Shown: positions 11,534-23,926 of the stretch, piece after piece
Layout: each line of letters opens with the position of its first letter
Position numbering within the stretch: the stretch's first letter is position 1
Source: Pseudovirgaria hyperparasitica
Taxonomy: Eukaryota > Ascomycota > Dothideomycetes > Acrospermales > Acrospermaceae
Assembly: GCF_010093815.1 (NCBI RefSeq)
Contig: NW_022985556.1
Coordinates: forward strand, 37,339 to 101,338
Direction of reading: 5' to 3'
Length of the DNA stretch: 64,000 nt
Position numbers and translations under genes: made by a program
Notes under the pieces: model-generated
Seen by the model: only the letters and a program-made list of their open reading frames with translations
Told to the model about the DNA's origin: nothing
Database searches by the model: none

Positions 11534-14500
11534 CGTTGGTAAGTTTGATGATCGGTGCCTGGTATGAGATGTCGAGATTAGGGGGCTTCGAGATAGTTGA
11601 GATCAAGCGGTTTTGGACAATCCTTAAGAGAGTGCTATCGCGACTTAGGCGTTGAGTGACTGGCGACTGTGTCGAAACTGTAGAGGTCTCGGCGATGAAT
11701 ATGGATGGAGGTCGGGTGGTTGCGAGTGACGAAAGCAGTCACGTGCTACTTGGCGCGTCCACACGGTTCGTTCAGTCGCGTCTCCCGGGCATCAATTAAA
11801 ACACGAGCGTTTCCTGCACTCTAATAATATTTCACATCGCATGTAAGCTAACATTGGCACGACTCCTCTTGCTTCACAATGATTTACTGCCGGTTAGGCA
11901 GGGATGTTGTGATTTTACATGGCTTCAAACATCCACCGACACGACACTTACGGAGTGAAAGAGCATAGACGGGCAGTCCTTCCCTCAAGAATGCAAAGAC
12001 TGTCATCTGGATTCAGACCAAGTCATTTTACAATTACCACAATGATAGGTATCAGTTCATCCACACGAAAACCCTCATTGTTACACTAAAGACATTTCAC
12101 AATACACTCATTCATATGGTGTACTCTGTCCTGACCGTAGATAGACATTAGGTTACCAACTGGTGGACTCGCCGCCGTATTATTTGTCCTATGGACCGCA
12201 AGGGTGAGGTGTTTGTCGAAAGTAAGGATCAAGAATGAAGAACAACTGATGGTTATTAACAAGGGTCTGAATACAGTATTCGAAACCCACATACAGGCCT
12301 CAGGCTCACCATATACGAATCCGACGGTGATCGCTAGACGCTCATGCATAACATGCGTGCACAGATACTGGAGCGACCCCCAGAGCAGTCTCGTCTCTCG
12401 TCTTGGCGAGCGGCCCGCCGTCTGGTGATTGACTGATCGGCAATGCGACGCATACAGTAAGGAGGGATTTAATTCGCGAAGCGATCGAAGCGCGGCTGGT
12501 TGAGTGCTCTCCTAGTGGATGATCAATTTCCCGTGCAGAGATCAGCTTCCCTTTCTTGCGTCCTGGCCATTCCTGGCCATTGCTTATGGCTAGTCCAAGT
12601 GATCAAGGCTATTGCCAACAGCGAACCTACGGCTGGTTCAGGAACGCGCGCGTGTTTCTTTGTGATCACAGCAACATGAGCGTGTGGTTCAATCTGTTCA
12701 CCCTCGGAGCTGTCGCGTCTAGGAACAGCTTTTGTATACGGTGCGTCGCGTCACCGCAGAACATACATCCAACAAAATCATCATTCTGCAAGAAATGGCT
12801 CGGTACGGAATCCTGCAAGGAGCTGTCAAATCAACGATGTAATATCGAAACACAATCTGGCATGGCTACATCCTACGGCAGGATTTCTACGGTGTCGCGA
12901 TTCGCACGCCACCATTGCGCGCGTGCACAATTTTATTTCTCCACTCTGGCACTATCTCGCACCAAATTTTTTCGCGAGGTTGACATTAATTATTCAGCGC
13001 GTTATCGGAGCTGATTGCGGCTGACTCCGGTCTCGTCTGACAAAGCAATAGCAATACCGAGATGTGTGAGCTTTGACTTTTTTGATGGGACCCCAATAGC
13101 ACAGCAATGCTTTGGAGATCTCGGATCGCTATGCATCGTATCCTATACATCTACTCTGGCCTCTTTTCATATATTGGAGCGCATATTCCCCGCCGCAAAC
13201 TTGCAAGGTGGCTTGAGAGGGGTAGACGCCGGATGGCGTTATACCATTACTTGGGCCAGGCGCACGGATAATGTTAGTAGCTAAGGCTTCAGATCGGGAT
13301 CGAGAGCGAGCTTGGACTGTCTGTCTCGTTGAATTTGGGGGCTTGGACTTGATCACGAGGAGACCGCAACGCGTATGCTGGATCTGTCTTGGAACCTGGG
13401 ACAATCGCCACAGGCTACTGTTCGGAGAAGTGTCTGCCCTGTGTGAGTGCAAGATACTGCACAGCTCCTGGCAACGCATCTTTCACAGAGCATGCAACTT
13501 GGAGTTCTGAGAGCATCACCTATACCTCTCTATGCTAGTCGGGATGGGGATCGACCTCTGCTAATTGTAGAGCCTTGCGGGCCAACTATTAGTGTACGAC
13601 TCAATTGCGGAGAGACTATCCAATATCGATACCAGCATCTTCCGCTTGCTCTCGGGGCACGATGCTGTCTCTACTATGGTATTCGGGGGTCCATCAGGGA
13701 AATGTCAGCGCTGATCTCGACGTTGCAGGGGTCCCAATCAGCTCCACGCCTGTCAATTCGCAAGACAGGGCAGGCCGGCCGGGGTCGTTTGACCAGCGAG
13801 CAATCTTTCTCCACTTTGTGCACATGGAGCCTGGATGTTGTGTGCCGCTAGCTTATGCTCGGGATGGCATTTCTTTGTTCTCTGGCAGCACCGCCATGGC
13901 AATTGATGCTGCAAGCCGTGGGAGGTGATGGGCGTGGCCTCTGTCTCATTAGAGCCGCTGGTCTTGACACTAACCTCCTGGACGGACAAGGCCAAAGCTA
14001 CGAAGCGTGTCGAGTGGTGAGAGCGAGCATATAAGCCCGAATTGATTGATTGATTGCTTGCTCGGGAAAGGAAGAAGCAGAGGCAGTGGCCCGGTTCCTT
14101 ACTTTGTTGGCGCCATCGCCTGGTGAGGTACGTCTTGCGCGCTAAGCCCAACTCAAACGTCTCATGCGCCGTCCGGGCAGGTGATTGACTGCGGGTGACC
14201 AGACTGGCACATTACTACTATTGTTTTGGTATAGTAGTAGTAGCCACTCGTCTTCTCCACCCAAATAGCTCCAGCTCACCACACTTTCTGGAATTCTGAG
14301 TCCGACAACCTCACTCTCCTTTTCTCTCTTCATTCTTTCACGGCTTCAATCCTTCAGAGGAGTGCATTTGCTTGCTTCAAAGAACCCCCCTGGATCCTGG
14401 CACCGCTGAGAGACCATCAACCCTGTAGAGAACACTTTCCCCGCTTAAGCTGCGCCGCATTCCACCACCTTCGAACTTTTTGTTCGGCTTCGTAACTTTC

Positions 14501-14729
14501 ACCCGGGGATCACTTCAGCTCCAGCTCGAGTTTTAGTAGACGAAGTCACCTTCTACACGCTGGTGGCCTGGACCTTTTCCGTACGGAGACTGCCTTTCTA
14601 TTACTTTTCTCACCACTGCGACCCTTATCAGGCTGTGCAACACCAACGCGGCATTTTTCGCCCGACCTCTACTTGGTCGAGCTCTAGAACCTCGGACCAA
14701 CACCAATATATATTCGATCAATCCTCACT
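11534..14729. other. 3.2-kb gene-free region upstream of C2H2 gene
   Basis: No open frame has protein-like composition or recognisable family sequence on either strand. It must hold the VPS21 promoter at the left and the promoter and probable long leader of the C2H2 gene at the right, where pyrimidine-rich runs occupy about 14,260-14,700. It also contains a duplicated 10-mer (TCCTGGCCAT twice, 12,561-12,580) and four ATTG units at 14,041-14,056. Confidence 0.5.
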
Positions 14730-16196
14730 ATGACCACCGCAAAGGTAAGCCTGTGGACAAATTGTCGACATGGAAGCATTGCTAATATAAATTTCCTGCA
14801 GGATGCTACGGCCAGACCGACAAGCCAACACAGGCCCTCTTTCGGATCTACGGCGTCGAGCCTGCCCCCGCATAAGTCGCGAACGCATTCACACTCTTTA
14901 TCCATGGGCTCCTTGGGTGCCGCACACCGCGTGTCACGTAGAAAGAGCATGTCCTCATCCGCCCACAACAATGCAGCTATGGCTGCAGCAATGAAGGAGA
15001 AATTTCTCGAGACCAGCCGCCGGCCGTCCAAAGCCAGCCTCAGAGGGTCCAGCGCTGGTAATCACTTATCACCAGGCAGTCTCCCGCACGTTGGTAATGG
15101 TTTTGGGCCCTCCAGCTACGCAGGGGTCGGCGCCAAGACCAGCCCGGGAACCGCCATCACCGATGGTCCATCGCTGTCTGCTATGCCCGCAGGCGAAAAG
15201 GGCACGAGCAAAGCGCGGATACGTCGCGCAAGCGAAGGCTCGCGGAAGCGAGTGACCCACGGTGAATTGCGGTGCGAAAACTGTGGAAAAGGGTACAAGC
15301 ATAGCAGCTGTCTCACAAAACATCTGTTAGTATACCTCGGACCCTTAACCCACATTTTCCTGAGACTGGCTCCCCTCCATTTCTCCTCAGCCCACTGGTC
15401 AATAATAAAGGTATGAATGTGTTTCACTAACGAATATAGTTGGGAACATACACCGCAATGGGGTGTGACTTCGAAATTGCTGATTTCCAAGCATCAACAA
15501 GTGCAAATGCTTGAAGCTGCATCTGTGCTCGTTGCCATGAACCAAGAACCTGAAGAGAGCAAGTATAGCGACCATTCGTCTGCTTCGCCGCCTGCTTCAT
15601 CTTCAGACGCTAGAGAGGATAGTGTTAGCTCTACGGAGACCAGTCCGGGCCCTGAGACCTACACCGCGAGGAATCCCCACCGTTATAGTGGCGCCAGCAG
15701 TGCCTACTCTCACTCTTATCAGTCCGGTAACTCCATCTTCTCGGAAAGCGCTCCATCCCAAGGTTTCGCTTCTCACCACCGCCAATGGAGCAGTGACGGC
15801 CGCCCGACTACATCGGGAACGTCTATCGCCGGCTCCAATTACGGCGGTGATGATGAATCTGCCGACCTAGTTGCCGCTGTCAACCTCCTTAGCTGCAGCC
15901 AAGGCAGCAACAAAAGCGGACCGACTCTGCTGCCTCCGGATGTTCCACCCGTTCCACCTGTGCCTGCGCGTTACTTGGATAATGGAATAAACAGGCTCTC
16001 CGGAAGCCAAGCAACCATCACTCCACGCAAATCGCCCCTACCAGACCAGCGGGCATACTCGTGCTACCGTAACGACAGCAGGGATGTTCGCATGCGCGAG
16101 GATGACGACAGTGAAGACGATTTCGATCAGGGCCATGCAGCGCGAAACCGTGTCGACGAGCATGAAGATCTCATGTTCGGACGAATGGAAGAGTAG
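14730..16196 (+). CDS. single C2H2 zinc-finger protein, putative transcription factor
   Basis: Probably a nuclear DNA-binding regulator. Exons 14730-14744, 14802-15325 and 15440-16196 give 431 residues. The first coding exon holds only five codons (MTTAK). The N-terminal half is rich in Ser, Arg and His. One finger, CENCGKGYKHSSCLTKHLWEH (about 162-182), fits C-x2-C-x12-H-x3-H and is split by the second intron between the two histidines (114 nt, with a CACTAAC branch site). It is followed by a conserved-looking stretch, SKLLISKHQQVQMLEAASVL. The C-terminal half is Ser/Pro-rich and then acidic, suggesting an activation region. The finger reads through only if that intron is removed, which supports the model. 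Targets are unknown. Confidence 0.85.
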
Positions 16197-18441
16197 CCGC
16201 TACATCTCGCTCTCTGCTCTACATCACATTACGCAACATTAAATTAACATCACCATGAACGACGCAATTGGATAACTATGTTCTCAAAATATTCACATTG
16301 GGCCGGTGGCGCACCACAGTGGTCTGATTTGGCAGGCACTTATGAGAGGGGCGTGATAGTGCATCTGGATCTCTTGATATTGAAGCTGCCGATCGCATGG
16401 GTTTTCTTGCATGCTACTATATCCGGCTGATTGCACCTGCCTGATAAATGCCCGCGCATCAGCAGGCGCCCCTTTGCATCTGTTGTTTTCGTCATCTTGT
16501 AATCACATTCATGGCCGTTAAGTGTAGATGAAGGGAATGCATCTTGACGCTGCAGGACGACGTGACTATACGGTCCGTCTGCCTTCTGTACCAGCATCAA
16601 CACCCGAGACTCGCCATCCCGTTAAAGCACACAATAGTTACGGGGCGGGTGTGTGTATATATAGAGGTGAATACCAGGCAAATAGTGTCGAAAATATATG
16701 ATCTGTCCTTTTTGTGATGCACGATTCCTGGGGGTGTATTTTGTTGTCAAGACTGTGGCTTACGTTCTGATGGATCTGATGCAAGCAGGCATGCATAGCA
16801 CCAGCTCGTAAAGCCCCATTTTTTTTATATTTCGGATCTGCTTGTTGTGATCGTTCCCTTCCGAAGTATCCATGTATATATGGGTAGTCATGATTACGGA
16901 GTGTGGAATTGTTATGTGCATTATGCGCGGATGTGGTGTGGTTTTGTATAGGTCGTGTTTCGTCCCGCTGTGCTAAACAATAACTGGGACATTTGACGTG
17001 CTGCCTGGTGAGACTCTGATCTCATGTGCGGGTCAGGGATTTGGGAGTTCAAAGATGGATATCGCCGGGTCGGTCAGTCAGTCTGCCAGTCAGTCAGTCA
17101 GTCAAGGGCATGAGGATGCCTACAGGACGAGTGAGATTGTCGAATAAGAGCGTGTGTAGTAGAGAATAGCTGTCTTTGTCTCGGGTCTCCGGGATTCCAG
17201 ACTCCAGATGCCAGGGATAGATATATGTATATATATAAACACATATAAGACCTTGCGGTACATGTGCCCCTTAGCGTCCCAGCCTTGAGTGCAAACCTCG
17301 ATTCACACCCAACCTTCCCGTCCTACGTGACCTACGTGCCGTTGTAAATTGAAGTCATTGACACGCGTATGCGGCGTTCGTGGTGTTTACACGCATCCAT
17401 GTGCCTGACCTGCATGCTCGACACTTTAAACTGGTATGGTACAGGTTCGCATGCTGATGTGGATACGAATATACGAATGCGGATGCCGGGTCCGCGAACC
17501 ACGGGCCGTGAGCTATGCAAGACGGAGCCATATCAGCATGGAAATCGCGTGGCGGGTATACCGTTGTGTGGTTTTTTGCCGTTTCGTGCCCCTTGGTATT
17601 GTTGCCGTCCGGTGTGCTGCCGTCCCGTATCCTGCCGGGCCGCCCCACAACGGAAGCTATTGCAATTTGGCCTGGTGTTTGGTTTCTAGGGGACTTGGAA
17701 TGTGCGACTGGAAGTTTGGGTTGCGAGGTGAGAGAGATTGATAGGTTGTATTATGCTATGAGTGATAGAGCCTTGTGGACGGTAGCCTGGAAGGAAGAGG
17801 AGCCCGCACTGCTTTGTATCTCTGGGCTTGACTGGCATCGAGGATTGGAGAATGTTGATGTCGTGGTGCGTTTTTGTGAAAGGGCAAATCAACGTGAGGG
17901 CTCGTGTATGAATGGACTGTGCATCTTCGATACAGCTTCTGTCTCTGAAACGAAACGCTGATGTGCTGGCTACTCTGTTATGTGAGATTCTGTGAAGGCG
18001 AACAGATCTGAAACGCAAAGAAAAGCACGGATCGTGGTAGGCCATAGGGTTCGTTAGCCGACTAATCGAGCGTACGCGATTTCGGCGGTCCAAGGTCATT
18101 TCGGAGCTGCAACAAACGACTGCTACGCAGTATATGTCTCGAGTGAAGTTAGAGATGACGAGTTGTTGGGTTGCTACACTTTGTGCGGGTCTCGTGAACT
18201 CGTTAAGTTGTCTGTCTTCGTTACCAGTCTGAACGAACGTCTCGAGCCGGGGTGAAAACTTCTGCGACTGTGAGGATACACTGTTAAGATGCCTCCTTCA
18301 CCACAAGTATGAAGCATCATCGGTAGAGTATTGACGACGCATCGCCATGAATCATGGTGCCTAACCTCCATATAATCAGCAATCTGCTAAAGAGATATTA
18401 CCTTTACACTTCTTATGAATCTCACTCATAACACAGTCACC
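16197..18441. other. 2.2-kb gene-free region
   Basis: Overlapping open frames at 17,330-18,100 on both strands have odd composition (Cys- and Arg-rich) and look like chance. Four CAGT units followed by CA lie at 17,087-17,104, and a TATA-rich run at 17,220-17,245. The left part is probably the 3' untranslated region of the C2H2 gene. Confidence 0.45.
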
Positions 18442-19171
18442 ATGAGCTTCACATTTCTAAGATACTTTAACCCTTTCCACCTCCTCTCAACGACGACTCG
18501 GACTACAGATCTACCAGAGAAGCCCGATTCAAAGCCACCAGCTTCACAAAATGCGTTGTCATTTGCTATGAGCAGGAAAGACTCGGTATTGAGATTGGCT
18601 ATGCAGAGGAATATCCTGCCTAGGTGGATCTACCAGACCCGAGCTGGCGGATTGCATGAGCTGCGCGTACAGAAAGCGCTTGTAAGTTCGCTAGCCCTTT
18701 CAAGCGCATCAGAGACGAGTCACTGACACAATCTTATGCCGACAGGAGGAAGTGTACTCGGATATGACAAATCGCTTTGGTGTCGAGGCAGCGTTTGCAG
18801 CACGTTCTGAGTGGCGGTTCGACTACGAGAGCGAGCGGTGGTGGCTGTACTTGAACGTTCCAAAGACGCAAGGATGTTCTCATGGATCTCAGAGAGAGAG
18901 TCTAGGAGGTGAGCGTTGTTGAAGACATGGCAGGCCCGTAGAGAGGAGAGCTGACTGACGCTCAGATGGATATGCGGTACCTTTGTCACTGCCAGCCTGG
19001 TGTTTGCCCCATGGTGAGAAAAAGCAGGTTGAAGTGCAGGAGGCTGCTTGGGAGGGGGAGTGGGCGTTGATCAATCCAAGGTGGGAAGCTGATCAGGCGA
19101 GGAAGCGGGAAGAGAATGAAAGGAAGCGGATGGCCGACGAGAAGGAGGCTGGTAGGGTCGGGGTCGCGTGA
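18442..19171 (+). CDS. conserved-looking hypothetical protein, 202 residues
   Basis: I do not recognise this protein. Exons 18442-18681, 18746-18908 and 18966-19171 join in frame through two GT-AG introns (64 and 57 nt) that have ACTGACAC and CTGACTGAC branch sites. The ATG at 18442 has a CACC context; an in-frame ATG at 18415 is less well placed. The middle is rich in aromatic and acidic residues (EWRFDYESERWWLYLNVP). The C terminus is a charged, probably helical stretch (about 170-197) rich in Arg, Glu and Lys. There is no clear signal peptide or membrane segment; a mitochondrial location is possible from the basic, Thr/Ser-rich N terminus but unproven. Confidence 0.7.
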
Positions 19172-20840
19172 GGCTGACTGCTCCTGCTTGCTTTTCCTCG
19201 CTCTTGAGCCTTTAATATCTATCCTTTCGATGATTCGTATGTTAACTTCTGGTCATGTTCACATGTTAGACTTCTCAGAACGACAGTATTTAGTCGCAAT
19301 GAGAAGCCAGTGTCAATACCTATGGCCTGTGGATAATTGATACACGTCGCTCAACGAAACAGTCGAAGTAATGAATGACGCCATACATGATAGCTTGCCA
19401 CACAACAGCGCCTCTAAGGATGACGTTATAGGCCCTGCTGGTATCATGTCTTCCCGTGAATTGAATCTAAATCAACGCGGACGGGTCTTCATCGAGTCTC
19501 GCGACTGGTATCCCGGATCTCTCCTGAATCAGAAATGAACCAGAGCAGGAGTGCATAAGCGCCGGATGGGCCCGATCTTAGTCACAGTATTTGAGTTGGG
19601 TATTGCAGGTCATCGTGGAATGTAGTAGCTAATGCATCACGGCCCGATGAACAGAATAGCGTGATCTCTGGATGGATAGATGGGGTCCGAGGGCTGGTAC
19701 GAACGCGATGCGGCAAATGGTATTCTTGATAGGGTGATCCCTGAGTACGAAAGCAAAGATGGAAACATGAGGCTTGCGAGATTGCAGGTCATCTGAGCAA
19801 GGAAACAGAACGCATGGACTTGGACAAGAATGGAGATATCTAAGACGAATAGAAAGATGAAAGTCAACACTTGGCGAGCTAGTTGGGGAATGAGAGACGC
19901 GTGACCTGAAGTTGGCTGGCTAGCAGTCTCCGGGAGAAAAGTGAGTGCTGGCCAGTACAGGAACGAAGTTGAAGCAGCAAGGTGATGAACATTGCTCTCG
20001 CGGATCAGAAGAGCTGGAGATGTGGAGACGGGATTAAAGCGAATATGCATCAAAGCAAGGTTGTACTCTGAAACATGGGGAACAAAGGTAGCGTACACCG
20101 TAGATATGAGTCACAATGAGGCCTCAGGCTAGCCAGCGAGACGTGAGTGCGAGGTGCAGATGGTGAAACACGCGCAACGACGGCTCTCGTGGCGCACGCG
20201 ATCGTGGACGTGTATGCTTGTAAATATGTAGCTGTATGTTTGTAATATAATTATATAATAGTAGTTGTACTTGTAGCTGTGACTGTGTGTGGTACGGTGG
20301 TGGTACATCGTGGTGTTGTGACGTCGTGCCGGACTTGGGCTCCTCACCGCATCGTTCGAGTGGCAAGATCATCATAACAATAATGTATAGCAGACGCATC
20401 GGAAGGAGGCAACAGAAGGGCGCGTGACCCTGGAGTGACAGTAGTATGATTTATAGTAGGAATTTGAGCATCTGTGCCATCAGTTCACGATGTAAGTGTT
20501 ATGTAGGTAGGTATTGATTATTATGTATGTAGTAAGGCGTTGTGTCGGCTTCTGTCGGGCATGAACAGAAATGCATCCCTGCAAAGCTGAGGGTGGATAA
20601 TTCAGATTCTCGAACAGGTTAGCAGACTGGACGATGCATCTGGCGCCGAGTCATGCGTTAGAGTATGGTAAATCATGACTACAGTATGTCTGCATGGTAA
20701 AACACGTTGAGCCAGTTGGTCGGAAGCGCCGCACTGCAAACTCTCGCACGTTTAAGGATCCATGGAAGCGAACATCTATCGATAACAAGCCCCACATCTA
20801 CCATGCACGGCCAGACCACGTTCAACCACATACAATCTGG

Positions 20841-20905
20841 GGTTCGTGGTCGTAATTGTGGTCATGGTTGTGGTCATAGTCGTGGTCATAATCATGGTCG
20901 TGGTC
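20841..20905. repeat. imperfect hexamer tandem repeat (GGTCRT-type)
   Basis: About ten units related to GTGGTC/GGTCAT run in tandem with single-base variation. In one plus-strand frame they would encode alternating Gly, His, Arg and Cys, but that frame has no other gene-like features. Confidence 0.6.
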
Positions 20906-22589
20906 CCCGTTTGACAGAGGCGAGAGAGCCAGCAATGGAGTGGCTACTGTCATCCGGGTTTTCCAGAGACGACCTGGGGCATGACGCAACACCGAAGCCT
21001 GCAAGCGCCAGTACATACAGTAGATGGTATGACATCAACTGTAGTGGCGGTTACGGTGATGCCCAAAGTGATGATTCCGTTGCATCGCATGACATGGCCT
21101 TGCATCGCATCGCAGCGCATCACAACCGCTTCATCATTGTGTTGTTACATTCATCATTGCGGACAAGGCGAGATCGACAGACAGCCTGCGCCACACAGCA
21201 CGATGTTGGGAATCGTCCAAGGTAAGAGCCGGATCTGCCGCGTGGCTGTGTGGCTGTGTCGCGCTTAGCTGGAACAGGCACGAGCACGAGCATGAGCACA
21301 GACGTCAAAGCGATCCATGCGTCCTCGTCGTTGGAAATAACTCAATTGTCTTGTGTTGGTGGCTAGGTACGAGGCAGATGGAGGATCACGACCGACCTCA
21401 ACACGGCTCGTCATTATTCTGTTTTCCAAGCAACAACTTCATATCAACTATCAATTAGTAAACTGGATCGGGAACAGGAACAGGAACGAGAAGATGACTT
21501 TGAGAGGAGGTTTACCCTGGGGGGAGCGGGTGCTTCATGACCCCAAGCGAAAAAGAACTCAAAAGGTCAAGAGGGCAAAAGTGGCACGGCCTCCCACAGC
21601 CGAGCGTCCCCCTGTCTACGGCGTGTGATTGGCTGGATGTTTTTGAGCCTAGTTTTGGCCGCGAGAAACGTCAACCTGTCATCCAGCTTTTCTCTTCTCT
21701 CTCACCGTCGCGTCCCTCACACCATCCCGCACCATCAAACATTGATGATGATACTATCCCAATCCGGTAGTCTGCGCCGTTTTGCTATCCTCGCTATCCT
21801 CTGAATGCTTCGAGAACCGCCCTCACCATCCCTGCCCAGACTCCGTTTGGTTCGCAGACCGACCACTCCACCCCAGATCTGCGTGAGCCACCATCTTCGG
21901 CTCTTCAGGGGGCAGAAGAAGGAGATGAGAATGGAGATGGAAATCAAGATGAAGATGAAGATGAAGGAGAGGAGGATGAAGAACAGACGAGGCCAGATGA
22001 GAAATGGCTTGATGATGGCTTGTTTGCTATACTTCCTCGGCCCTTCCCTCAGCTCCCCCATGTCGTCCTTGGCTTTTATTCTCTCCTCCTTACTCGTTGC
22101 TCCTTACTCCTTAGACGTTAGGCCCTTCGCATGCATGTCTTGTTTACACTGTAGATGCTCAATCTGGTTGTGAGTAGACGCATACCTCCAAGTGTCAGCT
22201 TCCATCGCTGCGGCGTCGCGGTAAGCATCGTAATTTCTTGCATGCAGACCTTTGCGCGAACCACGGGACGGAGCAGGCCATACACTCGGAGGGAGCCCTT
22301 CCCCCTTCCTCCTAGCAGAGACTACTCATGCACCTCTGGACAAGTCTGACTCTTTCACCCACAGCAAGCCTGGCCCGTCCGTCCAGCGTTCCTCATGCAC
22401 CGCTGACTCCTCTGGGTAAATGTAGCGAAAGAGAAAAAAAAAACGGCGCTGGAAAGAAGTGGAGCCTTGGAGAGAGCAGTAGTACTGTAGCAGTGCGTGC
22501 AGCGCAGTGCCTCTAAAAGTTTAGTCGGCACGCGCGCCACCACCACCTTGACCCTCTCGCCCATCCATCAGATTGCCCGATTTAAGAGT

Positions 22590-22864
22590 CCTACTATCCC
22601 CACCCCACCTACACTTCCGCCTCTACCCTACTCACCTCCCTCTCCGCCATCCTCATTCGCCATCCTTATTTTCTACCTCTTGTCAAGGCCTCTATAATCC
22701 TCACCTTGATTCAACTACACTTGACTTCTTCCCTTTATTTTTTTTTTCTTCTTTTCGTTCTGCTCCCAGTCTGAATTTCATCGTCGTCGCCACTCGTCCC
22801 ACTCTTCATCGCATCTGATATCAAGTCTCGCCACACACACTCCTCTCTCGCACACACATTCGCA
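22590..22864 (+). promoter_or_regulatory. pyrimidine-rich leader/core promoter
   Basis: A strongly C+T-rich tract on the plus strand ends just before the ATG at 22865. Such CT-rich tracts mark core promoters and transcription starts of many filamentous-fungal genes that lack a TATA box. The assignment is by analogy. Confidence 0.4.
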
Positions 22865-23926
22865 ATGCCGGTGTCGTTACTACCTGCCTCCGCTGCTGCC
22901 TTTGCTCCGCGTTCAGCTCCTACCGTCGTCCTGAACACAAAGGTGGAAGCCTGGTTGACACAGACGCTCAAGAGAGTGAACCGGGTGAAGCGGCCGCTGA
23001 ATTCGGCTCCACAGCACTTTCGATGTCTCACCGAAACACTGTCTGGTCCTGCAGCCATCTGGTCACTTTGCTCCATCATGCTTCCGAAGGCTCCTGATTC
23101 CGAGTTACGCAAAGACTCAAATCCACTGGTCGAGGCCATGTTCAACTACCAGCTCATACATATTGAGGCATACGTCGTACACGTCGACATGGTATCACAA
23201 CATGAGGTTGCATTCAAGCTGACCCAGGACACTATCGACTCCCTGATCGAGTACCACAAGGACATCTACTCCGTCGACGTCTCTGCCTCAACCTGGTCCT
23301 GGGCCGAGAAGGAGTCCCAGCTGAAGAAATTGCAAGAGGAATTCGTGCAGTCCATCAACCGCTACGTTTTCCGGACCGGAGTGCGCGCATTGGAAGGCCT
23401 GGAAGAAGATGGTGCCGGCGAACTGCTCGAAGGGAGGGCTGAGGACGTCAAGAATGCCATCATGGGTCTCTTCCTTCCATTGTTGCCGCCCCCGCCACGG
23501 ATCGTCGATGTCGTTCGCCCGGCTGCTGTTCTCCCAAGCTCCCCTGCCGGGAACAACTGGTGGCAACCGACGGAGGTCATGCAACACCAGCAACACCCCG
23601 TGCAGATGGATTCGTGGAAAGTCCTACCTTCGACGCCTAGTCCAACCATCACTACTTGCAGCGACCCTCAGTCTACCTTTTGGTCCTCAATGGTCATGAA
23701 CGATGCTCAACTGCCGTCTCCAACTCCATCATTCAGCCAACCGTATACAACGGAGAGTCATTATTGTAGCTCGCCTCCAGCAATGGCTCCGATCCCGTCT
23801 CTTCCACTCCCTAGCGTCCTGGCTCAGCAGTGCGGCACCAGTGCCATCAACTCGAGCTATCACGGTAGCTATCACAGCTACGGATGGTCGAACGACTTCA
23901 CTCCACAATACGCTACCGGCTACTGA
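22865..23926 (+). CDS. hypothetical protein, 353 residues, Pro/Ser-rich C terminus
   Basis: Not recognised. A single exon begins at a well-placed ATG after a CT-rich leader. Residues about 20-200 look like a folded, mainly helical domain with regular hydrophobic spacing (TQTLKRVNRVKRPLNSAPQH, then LIEYHKDIYSVDVSASTWSW, then a helical KKLQEEFVQSINRYVF). The remaining 150 residues are low in complexity, rich in Pro, Ser, Gln, Thr and Tyr, as in disordered tails of fungal regulators. No membrane segment, signal peptide or known DNA-binding motif is visible. Long flanking gene-free regions resemble those of regulatory genes, but this is circumstantial. Confidence 0.7.
   Translation: MPVSLLPASAAAFAPRSAPTVVLNTKVEAWLTQTLKRVNRVKRPLNSAPQHFRCLTETLSGPAAIWSLCSIMLPKAPDSELRKDSNPLVEAMFNYQLIHIEAYVVHVDMVSQHEVAFKLTQDTIDSLIEYHKDIYSVDVSASTWSWAEKESQLKKLQEEFVQSINRYVFRTGVRALEGLEEDGAGELLEGRAEDVKNAIMGLFLPLLPPPPRIVDVVRPAAVLPSSPAGNNWWQPTEVMQHQQHPVQMDSWKVLPSTPSPTITTCSDPQSTFWSSMVMNDAQLPSPTPSFSQPYTTESHYCSSPPAMAPIPSLPLPSVLAQQCGTSAINSSYHGSYHSYGWSNDFTPQYATGY

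Larger units (their letters stand above)
19172..22864. other. 3.7-kb gene-free region
   Basis: No convincing gene on either strand. Notable content is an imperfect hexamer repeat at 20,841-20,905, a purine run of GATGAA-like triplets at 21,920-21,985, an A10 run near 22,434, and a long pyrimidine-rich tract at the right end. A leader or promoter for the next gene probably fills the last kilobase. Confidence 0.45.

Noticed and set aside
13753-14151. Minus-strand open frame of 132 codons
   Set aside because: Composition is random-looking (many His, Cys, Arg), and it overlaps plus-strand frames of the same kind.
19637-20098. Hydrophobic 153-codon minus-strand frame
   Set aside because: The hydrophobicity comes from T/A-rich sequence; there is no start context, family match or flanking exon.
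20707-21225. Plus-strand frame with Gly/His/Arg repeats
   Set aside because: The repeats come from a non-coding hexamer array; the rest is not protein-like.
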